Origin: Podochytrium sp. JEL0797
Lineage: Eukaryota > Chytridiomycota > Chytridiomycetes > Chytridiales > Chytriomycetaceae
Reading direction: 5' to 3'
Assembly: GCA_027596195.1 (NCBI GenBank)
Contig: JADGJG010000032.1
Coordinates: forward strand, 1 to 64,000
DNA length: 64,000 bases
The position numbers and the translations under genes are program-made. Of the stretch, positions 55,799-64,000 are shown piece by piece (position 1 is the stretch's first letter; each line of letters starts with the position of its first letter). Under the pieces are notes generated by a model. The model was not told the DNA's origin. It ran no database searches and saw nothing but the letters and a program-made list of their open reading frames with translations.

Positions 55799-56766
55799 AT
55801 GCTCATGAACCTGCTGTTCCCGAAACAATCCCTCCAAGAGATTGCACCAGGCTGTTTCCGTCTGCAAGTGGTAAACCCTCCTAACTCACTCAAGTCTCAA
55901 CCTTGTTAATCACATTACAAACCCTCGTTCGCAGCCTTTCCGCCTCTTTTACGTCGTCGACATCTCGACCCACATGCACCTTATCCGTCTCTCTACAGGC
56001 CGATTCCTCGTCCTGAGTTGTGTCACGCTCGATGCGGACGGCAAAAAGGCCATCGATGAACTCACGGAAAACGGGACTCTCATTGACGCCGTTATCGCCA
56101 CCAATGCATTTCACACGATGGCATTTGAGGGATTTTATGCAATGTATCCTGAGGCCAAGTATTATTCGACCCCGAGACACGCGAGACTGTTTCCGGACAT
56201 CCCATGGTTCGTATTATACTTTCCCACCCTCCCCTTCCTTGGTAAGCTTAATAAAATAGTAAATTTATTCCAGGGCCGGATCAATCCAAGACAAAGAAAT
56301 CCTATCGCTCTGGTCCACTGATGTGCAAATGCGTATCCCCGAAGGCCTCGAATTCGCCAACCCCGTGCCTGAATTCACGAACCATTCGAACGGGGTCGTT
56401 GCGTTCCATGTTTCGTCGCGTACCGTGATTTGCGTGAGTACAAAAACACGCGTCGTTAGGCCGACTCGGACTGATTCATATTTCCCCCAGGACGATCTCT
56501 TCATGGTATACCCCTGGCTCCTCTCAAAAGCCGTCATGTTCCACATGATGCTCCTCCCACAAGGAATCAACAAAACCGCAAAAGCCCCTCGCGAGTTTTA
56601 CGATTGGGTCCTACAAATGTGTCACGACTGGGACTTTATCAACATCTCCACAGCCCACGGAGGTGTCATGCTAGGAAACGCAAAACACGCGGTGGTGGTG
56701 TGTTTGGAGGGGAGTCATGCGGCGTTGAGTGCGATGGGGGTTGCGAATGGGGGGGAAGAGTTTTGA
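55799..56766 (+). CDS. DUF4336-like (metallo-beta-lactamase-related) protein, copy 1
   Basis: Four exons (55799-55870, 55935-56206, 56274-56433, 56491-56766) give 259 residues. The pattern is that of DUF4336: an N-terminal GCFRLQV strand, THMHLIRLSTGRFLVLS, IDELTENGTLIDAV followed by ATNAFHTMAFEGFYAMYPEA and YYSTPRH, then GVVAFHVSSRTVICDDLF. These proteins relate to the metallo-beta-lactamase fold but usually lack the full HxHxDH site, as here. It is the first of three tandem same-strand copies. Their function is unknown. Intron phases (0, 2, 0) are shared with copy 2. Confidence 0.8.
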
Positions 56767-56985
56767 TTTGAATAAATACTGTGATACGAGGAGAATAACT
56801 CTTATTCGATTCGCCAGAGTGACGCGTTCAAATCCTATTATCTTTTATTTGTTTATTTCTATTTCGTGACTCCCCCTCGCAGCCCCTTTGAAAATTTTCA
56901 CCGCCCCACGATCGACGCGCGATCGGCGAGGAAAACAAAAAACAAAACCCCCAAAACATTTCGCACCAACCCCAGGCACCCCAAA

Positions 56986-57963
56986 ATGACTTGCTGCATC
57001 GGATCCAAATCGCTGGCCACTTCCCTTGTGGAAATCGGGCGCAACTGTTTCCGGCTGCGCGTGGTACGACGCATTCCCCGTTGGTTTCCTTACTGGTTTA
57101 CTAACGAGACACCAGGCGTTCTACGTGTTCTACTTCATCGACATTGGCACGCACATGCACTTCCTGCGCCTCGCCTCGGGCCGCTTTGTGGTCCTCTCCG
57201 CAGTCACTCTCACCGCAGAGGCAAAGTTCCAAATCGACCAGTTGACCAACAACGGACAACTGATTGAGGCCGTGATCGCTACCAACCCGTTCCACACGGT
57301 CGCCTTTGAGGCGTTCCACAAGGCGTATCCCCAACCAAAGTATTACGGCACTCCGAGACACATTCGTAATATTCCGCAGATTCCTTGGTGAGTTTGTGTT
57401 TGTTTTGATCCCTCCCTGCAACTCGCGGAACGCAAAACTTACTCTTCTTCAAAAACCAGGGCCGGATCCGTGGCCGACGACTCCGTGAGAAACCAATGGT
57501 CCCCCGAAATCAAAATGGAGCTCCCCGCTGGCTGCGAATTCATTGCACCCACTCCCGAGTCCACGAACCACGCGGCCGGGATTGTTGCTTTGCACGCGGA
57601 GTCCAAAACAGTCATTTGCGTGAGTAGTTCGTTTGTTTTGATTCCCCCTGCTTGGTTCGAGAATCAGAGTTCTAATACCCCAGTTGATACCCAAACCAGG
57701 ATGACGTGTTCAGAACCAAAAACCGCGACATCTCGTTCCACATTTACCTCCTCTCGCAAGGCATCAACAAGACGCCCAAAGCGCCTCGCCAGTTCTACGA
57801 TTGGGTGATTGAACTCATGCGTGCGTGGGATTTCGACAACATGAGTTGCGCGCATGGCGATGTGATGATTGGCGGGGCGAAGCAGGGGTTGGGTGTGTGT
57901 TTGGAGAAGGCGCATCAGAGTTTGAGCGAATTGTCGGTCAAGAATGGGGGGGAGCCGTTTTGA
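56986..57963 (+). CDS. DUF4336-like protein, copy 2
   Basis: Four exons (56986-57063, 57116-57387, 57460-57619, 57700-57963) give 257 residues. Exon 2 and exon 3 have the same lengths (272 and 160 nt) and phases as in copy 1. Shared core pieces are FIDIGTHMHFLRLASGRFVV, LIEAVIATNPFHTVAFEAFH and YYGTPRHIRNIPQIPW. The N-terminus (MTCCIGSKSLATSLVEIGRN) differs from the other copies and carries a vicinal Cys pair. It lies 219 bp after copy 1 and 140 bp before copy 3. Confidence 0.82.
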
Positions 57964-58103
57964 TTTCTTTTGTTGTTGATTCCTCTGTTGTTGATTATAT
58001 TATTCGCATTCCCGCATTTCAAAAGCGATCGATTTGTCAGCCCCTCTGGTGGGGGTAAAACGGAATTTGCGGAATTTCAAACCAAACCAAAATCGACCCA
58101 AAA

Positions 58104-59016
58104 ATGGCCAACGCCAACACGCTTCAAGAGATTGCACCCGGATGCTTCCGTCTCCGTGCTGTAAGTGCTTTGATCTGTGCAGGATGTAGATTGACACTCC
58201 ACCCAGCCCTTCCACATCCTCCACTTCATCGACATTGGAACCCACATGCACTTTGTCAAGCTGTCGTCAGGCCGCTTCGTGGCACTCTCAGCCGTGGTTC
58301 TCGACGCAGACGCCAAGAAAGCCGTGGATAAACTCACCGAAAACGGATCCCTCCTCGACGCTGTTGTGGCGACCAACCCGTTCCACACCCTCGCGTTTGA
58401 ATCCTTCCACAAGGCGTATCCTTCTCCAAAGTACTACTCCACCCCAAGACACGCGCGTCTGTACCCCGATATTCCATGGTAAGCGGCATGACGTATTCCA
58501 TCTCACAATACCATTCATTCATTCGTACTCACACATCCCCACACCCCCAGGTCCGGCTCAATCACCGACCCCAAAACCCTCACCCAATGGTCCCCCGACC
58601 TCGACCTCCAAATCCCCGCCGGCTGTGAATTCGACGCACCCGTCCCTGAATCCATCAACCACTTCACGGGCGTCATTGCATTGCACAGGGCTTCCAAGAC
58701 GTTGATTTGCGATGACGCGTTTTCGGCCGCACAGAACCCGGGGTTGATTCAAAAAACGCTGCTGGGTGCGAAACACGGCCAAATAATGTTTCACATGTCG
58801 CTCCTTCCGCACGCGATTGATAAGACCCCAGCTGCTCCAAAGCAGTTTTACGATTGGGTGTTGGCGCTCGTGCGGGACTGGGATTTCGATAATTTGAGTT
58901 CGGCGCATGGAGGAGTTATGATTGGTGGGGCCAAGACGGCCTTGGTGGAGTGTTTGGAGCGCAGCAAAAAGAGTTTGAGCGATTTGGCTGTCAAGAATGG
59001 AGGGTCGAGTTTTTAA
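58104..59016 (+). CDS. DUF4336-like protein, copy 3
   Basis: Three exons (58104-58160, 58207-58478, 58551-59016) give 264 residues. Exon 2 again is 272 nt with identical phases, but the third intron of copies 1 and 2 is absent, so exons 3 and 4 are fused (SKTLICDDAFSAAQNPG). Core pieces are HFIDIGTHMHFVKLSSGRFV, VVATNPFHTLAFESFHKA and YYSTPRHARLYPDIPW. The C-terminal WDFDNLSSAHGGVMIGGAK block is shared by all three. Precise loss of one intron without loss of coding sequence suggests conversion by a cDNA copy. Confidence 0.82.
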
Positions 59017-59286
59017 GTTTTGCGATTTGTTTATTTTTGTAAGAAATTGCTGGGGAATAAAAAGAGTGAAAAACAAATGTAATAAGGAATAATGGGAATA
59101 ATCGGTTATGGAGGTGGTCACGGTTTTCCAACGTGGCAAAGCGAAACACCAAACACATTTTTTTTTCACCCTTCGCCTCGACCTTCCTCCAGTGAGTTTC
59201 TTGCGTTCTCTCGGCCTTCCACTCGCTTCGAATCACTCACCAACCTTCTTTATCCTCACCTTACCACCCACCACTCTTTACCAGTC

Positions 59287-61186
59287 ATGGGTTGTACGTA
59301 CACATTTTCCACAGTTATATTTGGCACCATGCCTACCCTAATACCACTGCTTAATTAGTCCGTCTTCTGCATCTGCTGAAGCCCTTCCTGGCTTACATGC
59401 CTGAAATCGTGGCCCCAGACAGAAAGGTGTGTTAGGAGAGATTGTTGTGAAGCCGAGGGACTGGTTTCTCGTTGCCTTGGCGAAACTGCGAACCCATCGA
59501 TGCCGGGACGGGAGTGTTATCTATTGGAAGGAGAGTTATTAGGACTCTGAGATAGGAGGGACTCGTGACCGCCCGCACTCCAAATCGAATATTGATGCCC
59601 CCCTATTCGAAACATGCTCGCTAAAAATCATTCTCACCTTCATAACCCCAGATTGCCTTCCGTGAAAAAGTCATGTGGACCGCTATCACCCTCTTCATCT
59701 TCCTCGTCTGCTCCCAAATCCCGCTCTACGGAATCATGTCCTCGGACACCTCCGACCCGCTCTACTGGATGCGTGTGATTATGGCGTCGAACCGTGGAAC
59801 TCTCATGGAACTCGGGATTACGCCGATTATTACCTCTGGAATGATTATGCAGTTGCTTGCTGGAGCGAAACTGATTGAAGTCGACTACAGTCTCAAGGAG
59901 GACCGCGCCCTCTTCTCCGGTGCGCAAAAGTTGTTTGGAATGGTGATTGCGGTGGGCCAAGCCACCGTCGCAGTCTGGTCCGGAGTGTACGGAAACCCGC
60001 AAGAAATCGGTGCCGGGATTTGTTTCATTCTCGTCCTCCAGTTGTGTTTGGCGGCCCTCTTGACCATGTTGTTGGATGAGTTGTTGCAAAAGGGGTACGG
60101 CCTTGGTTCCGGAATTTCGTTGTTTATTGCCACGAATATTTGTGAGAGTATTGTGTGGAGAGCGTTTTCGCCTACCACGTTCAACACGGGGAAAGGTACG
60201 AAGCATGTGCATTTTTTCGTTTGATTTCTCGGCTCACTCTTTCTTCTACAACCGCAAAAGGCATGGAATTCGAAGGCGCAATCACCTCCCTCGTCTACCT
60301 CCTCTTCACCCGCAAAGACAAATTCCGCGCCCTCAAAGAAGCAATGTACCGCAAAAACCTCCCCAACGTCTCAAACCTCATTTCCACCGTCGGAATCTTT
60401 GGCGTCGTCATCTACCTGCAAGGATTCAAGGTCGACATTCCCGTCAAACACAGCACGCAACGCGGACAGCAAGGAGCGTACCCAATCAAATTGTTTTACA
60501 CGAGCAATATGCCGATTATGCTCGTTTCGACTCTGCAGAGCAATTACTTTTTCGTGAGTCAGTTGTTGTATCATCGGTTCCCGGAGAACTTGTTTGTCAA
60601 GTTGATGGGAGTGTGGAAGGTTTGTATTTTTCTTCCCTATACCCCTCACGGCTTTTCAAAACTCAACACACACACCCCACCAGAACCTCGAAGGTGTCCC
60701 CCAAGAATTCGCCACCTCCGGCCTCGCCTACTACATCACCCCCCCACGCACCCTCACAGCCATCACCCAAGATCCCCTCCACTTCCTCTTCTACGTCGCC
60801 TTCATGCTCTCCGCCTGCGCCGTCCTCTCCCAAACCTGGATCGAAGTCTCGGGCGCGTCTCCACGTGACGTTGCCAAACAGCTCCAAGCGCAGGGACTCG
60901 TGCTCCGCGGGGGTGATAAATCGCAAACGCTGTACAAAGAGTTGAAGAAGGTGATTCCGACTGCTGCTGCTTTTGGTGGGTTGTGTGTTGGTGCGTTGAG
61001 TGTTGGTGCGGATTTGATGGGCGCGATTGGGTCGGGGACGGGGATTTTGTTGGCTGTTACTACGATTTATCAGTATTTTGAGGTTTGTGTTTTTTGTTTT
61101 GGTGGTGGCGAGGGGCTGACGTTTTTGTTTTGTAGATTTTCGTGAAGGAGAATGCGGAGGCGGGTGCGCAGGATATGTTCAATTGA
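59287..61186 (+). CDS. SEC61: Protein translocon subunit Sec61 alpha
   Basis: Pore-forming subunit of the ER protein-conducting channel, with ten membrane helices. Exons: 59287-59290 (ATGG), 59359-59426, 59652-60195, 60261-60619, 60684-61082 and 61136-61186, giving 474 residues, the family length. Conserved blocks are [40 protein letters not shown] for the plug region, [40 protein letters not shown] and [20 protein letters not shown]. The C-terminus is [15 protein letters not shown]. The first coding exon is only 4 nt. Intron 2 (59427-59651, 225 nt) is long for the locus. Confidence 0.95.
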
Positions 61187-61453
61187 GCAGGGGTGTATGT
61201 TTTGTGGGTGATGATGTTGGTCTCGGTTGTTTTTTTGTTTTTTTTGATGTTGTGGTGGTGGGAAGAGGAGTAGTGTGGGTTTGTGGATGAAAGTGCAAAC
61301 AAATAGTTTTGGGAATACCTCATTTCTTGTTACTATGTTTAAAATTTGGAAGAGTGCATGCAAGCCCACGTGCAGTGGGGCGTGTGCATCACATCCCGCA
61401 CGCACGTGCAGTTTTTCGCAATCTCCCGTAAAAACGATAAGACCCAAAAAAAG

Positions 61454-62900
61454 ATGCGCGGAACAGTTGTTGTGATTGGTGCCGGGCCAGCAGGAATCAT
61501 TGCAGCCATTGCTCTTCAGAAGAAGGGATTCCATGTGAGTACCAAGCGAGTGACCAGTTTGACAGCTTTGACAGCTCTGGCGATCAATTTAATCACCCAT
61601 ATCGTAACATGATCAGTGCACGCTCTACGACAAGACGGTCCTCGCTGCATCCGATGAGCCAGGAAGACTTCCGACACTCAACTTTGGCGAGACGGGCGGC
61701 GGTGTTTCGTTGTATGGAAATGGACTGCGTGCGTTGTCCAATTTGGGGTTGTTGGATGCTGTTGAGACGTTGCGTACGGATGTGGATCTGGACGAGATGA
61801 ATTTCATGCTCATGAATGGATCGGTAAGAGTTTGGTTGCTTCTTTCATTGACAACGGGCGGTTGCAGGTTCAAACTCTAACGCGATTATGGGATTTGATA
61901 GGACCGCATCGTCCGAGACCTTTCCACGACCAAAAAAGACGAACACAGACCCCTGTTTGTCCTCCGCGCCCAATTCCACCAAATCCTCCTCAAATCCGCT
62001 GTCCAACTCGGCGTCAAGACTTTTGTCGGCAAGAAGCTCCAGTCCCTTGAGGAATCCGAGTCCCACGTGACAGTCACGTTTGTTGACGGAACCGTTGCCA
62101 CCGCCGATTTCGTTGTGGGTGCTGATGGTGTTCATTCTGCTACGCGGCGACTGCTGTTTCCGGAGGCTGCTAAACCGACCATCTGGGGGACGGGTTACAT
62201 TGGCGTTTTGGAACGTCAGGATGCTACATTCGATTACGGCATGGGACTCTACATGGACCCCCTGAAAGGCCACCAAATCTTTTTCAGCACCTGCGGCAAA
62301 ACCTTTGCCACCTTCATCGTAACCATCATTGGCCACACCACCGACACGTCCGACCCCAAAAACGACGACTGGCGTCCCGTCTCGGACCTCCCCAAGGAAT
62401 CCGAAACCCTCGCCGCGTTGACTGCTTCCTGGGGCGCACCCGCGAGTGTCGCGACTTGCATCCGCAACGCGAAGAGAATCAACCCCGTGAGTATCTATGA
62501 CCTCCCCGATCTCGCGACCCTGCACAAAGGACGCGTGATACTCGTGGGAGATGCGGCGCATGGGACTCTCCCCACCTACGGGCAGGGGTTGAACCAGGCG
62601 ATTGAAGACGGTGCCGCGTTGGGAGATCTCTTTGGCCACTTCCAACATGCGGACAGCTACAAAAAAGTGTTTGAGGTGTATGATGAGGTGCGCAAACCGC
62701 GTGTTCAAAAATGTGCGGCCATGTCCCGTACGATGGGGGATCGGTTGCAGGCGTCGAGTACGGTGGGGATGCGGATTGGAAGATTTATCATGCGCACGAT
62801 TATGACGGTCACGAATGTGTTTCAGTTGAATGATGCGATTTTGTATCATAATTATCGTGATGATTTGGTGAAGGCGGTTCCTGACATCACGTTTGAGTGA
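61454..62900 (+). CDS. FAD-dependent aromatic-ring monooxygenase family protein
   Basis: Three exons (61454-61534, 61617-61823, 61902-62900) encode 428 residues. All three class A flavoprotein motifs are present: the GxGxxG dinucleotide fold VVVIGAGPAGIIAAIAL, the DG motif VVGADGVHSATRRLL, and the GD motif GRVILVGDAAHGTLPTYGQG. These bind FAD and NAD(P)H in salicylate-hydroxylase-like enzymes, but the substrate pocket gives no clear hint of a specific substrate. No signal peptide is seen; the C-terminus has an amphipathic stretch (IGRFIMRTIMTVTNVFQL) that could associate with membranes. Confidence 0.92.
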
Positions 62901-63180
62901 TCAAGATCTTTAAACTCATTTTATTCTTTGCTTACACCGAGGCTTATTGAAAAATAAATCAGATCATTGAATTGAATTGTGTGTAATGGCACTTGGAGGT
63001 GATGGAGGTTCTCCCAAATTCATACGTCACCTTATTAATAGATATGCTTGTAGCTGTAAGAACTGACTGGGCAAATGTCAGCAATACATCTTTTGCATCT
63101 TCGACAAGAGGCTGAAACGAGACTTCGACAGATATCCTGGGCATTTACAATGAAATTTTTCTAGAATTTGTAAGTTTGGG

Positions 63181-63188
63181 TATATAAA
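63181..63188 (+). promoter_or_regulatory. TATA box of the secreted repeat-protein gene
   Basis: TATATAAA, 47-54 bp upstream of the ATG at 63235. The spacing is close to that of the other TATA elements in this window. Confidence 0.55.
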
Positions 63189-63234
63189 GGAAGTGAAAGA
63201 TGAAAAGCAACACCCTCAGCAACCCCATCGCCAA

Positions 63235-64000
63235 ATGCACTTTTCATTCCTCGCTGCCGTTGCAAGTTTGGCCGTTGCAGCGCCCACTCCAACTGTCGTC
63301 GATGGAACTTTTGACATCACCGATTACAAGATTGACTGCGCGACCGGCGAGCTTGCCTTCAACGTGGTGGGACACCACGGAAAGGGATACTACTCGCACA
63401 ACTTATACCAGACGTCCAAGAACGTTGAACACCAGCCCAACTTGATTCAAGGTTCGTGTCTTTCGGTTCGCTTTTCATTTCCCAAAATTTGCTCATTAAT
63501 CTGAATTACTTCTCTGCAGCCGGCCCCTCCGTCAAAGACATTGAGACAAGCACCTTCCAATACACGTCCAAATTCACTGCAATCCCCGGAGACCACACCT
63601 ACCACTACGTGCTTGCCTCCTCCACGTGCAACATTGCCGAAAAGGAGACCTGTACCCTCCAGACTGGAATCCCCCTCTCCATCGAAGTCAACTGCCCCGT
63701 TCCCGTTGTCGCTCCCATCACTGCCACCTACGCCGTCACTGACTACACCTACGAATGCTCCACCGGTGACATTGCTTTCCAAGTCGCCGTCAACCCGGGC
63801 CCCAACACATACTCTAACTACTTGAAACAAACTTCCGTCAACGCTGCCGGAGAGCCCACTTTGATTGCTGGAAACCCATTGGACAACAGCTACAACAGCT
63901 ACGCGTTCACTGCCAACGTCAAGGACCTCACCAAGGCCACCACGTTCACGTACGAGTTTGCTGCCCAGAACTGTTACTACGGCAACAAGGGATGCCAGAA
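63235..64000 (+). CDS. Secreted protein with internal repeats, 5' part
   Basis: Runs off the window end; two exons are visible (63235-63451, 63530 onward). The signal peptide is FSFLAAVASLAVAAPTP. Two related modules of about 90-100 residues follow. Each starts with ITDYKIDCATGELAFNV or VTDYTYECSTGDIAFQV, has (S/Y)NLYQTS or SNYLKQTS, and ends with a Cys pair (TCNIAEKETCTL; CYYGNKGC). The disulfide-like spacing and beta-rich sequence suggest an extracellular immunoglobulin-like or carbohydrate-binding fold. I do not recognise the family. More modules may follow outside the window. Confidence 0.78.

Noticed and set aside
59427..59651. SEC61 intron 2 considered as host of a C/D snoRNA
   Set aside because: A CTGA and a TGATG word occur, but not in the C-then-D order and spacing with a terminal stem that would support the call.

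Overview
The window is nuclear DNA of a fungus, most likely an early-diverging one (chytrid-like). This rests on the mix of conserved eukaryotic genes (SPT6, SEC61, DIB1, COQ7, UGP1, DOHH, acyl carrier protein, BolA), fungal-type transporters (UNC93-like, JEN1-type, hexose porter) and many short introns of about 45-75 nt. A eukaryotic tRNA-Val(AAC) is also present. The exact phylum cannot be fixed from the sequence alone. Genes are densely packed on both strands, usually 100-500 bp apart. Exon coordinates below come from reading frame, splice-site and family-conservation arguments, with no transcript data.

Layout. 0-8.2 kb: the tail of an UNC93-like transporter, an HD phosphohydrolase, tRNA-Val, RNase H2 subunit B and a large PH-CLU-TPR protein. 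8.5-18 kb: UGP1, a secreted GPI-type protein, an orphan coiled-coil protein, COQ7, a decayed copia-type gag fragment, mitochondrial acyl carrier protein and a BolA protein. 18-30.5 kb: two paralogous cyclic-nucleotide-binding proteins flank a hexose transporter and two tandem JEN1-type carboxylate transporters. 30.6-46 kb: a single-pass membrane protein with a cytoplasmic SAM domain, SPT6, a PC-esterase/NXPE-like membrane protein, deoxyhypusine hydroxylase, the spliceosomal protein DIB1 and an old yellow enzyme. 46-54 kb: a SPRY-SPRY-zinc-thioredoxin-PARP fusion, a stand-alone receiver domain, a cysteine-dioxygenase-like fusion, and a tandem segmental duplication containing an F-box-like gene and its broken copy. 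53.6-64 kb: a secreted Tyr-rich Kex2-type repeat protein, a gelsolin-repeat protein, three tandem DUF4336-like genes, SEC61, an FAD monooxygenase and the start of a secreted repeat protein.

The most unusual content is the five-domain gene at 46264-49109, which puts a PARP catalytic domain with an intact H-Y-E triad behind a thioredoxin domain and two SPRY domains. Second is the use of tiny coding exons at gene starts: DIB1 needs a 5-nt first exon and a 4-nt internal exon, SPT6 a 7-nt and SEC61 a 4-nt first coding exon. Local duplication is a recurring theme (CNB pair, JEN pair, F-box pair, DUF4336 triplet), with intron gain or loss and pseudogenization visible between the copies.
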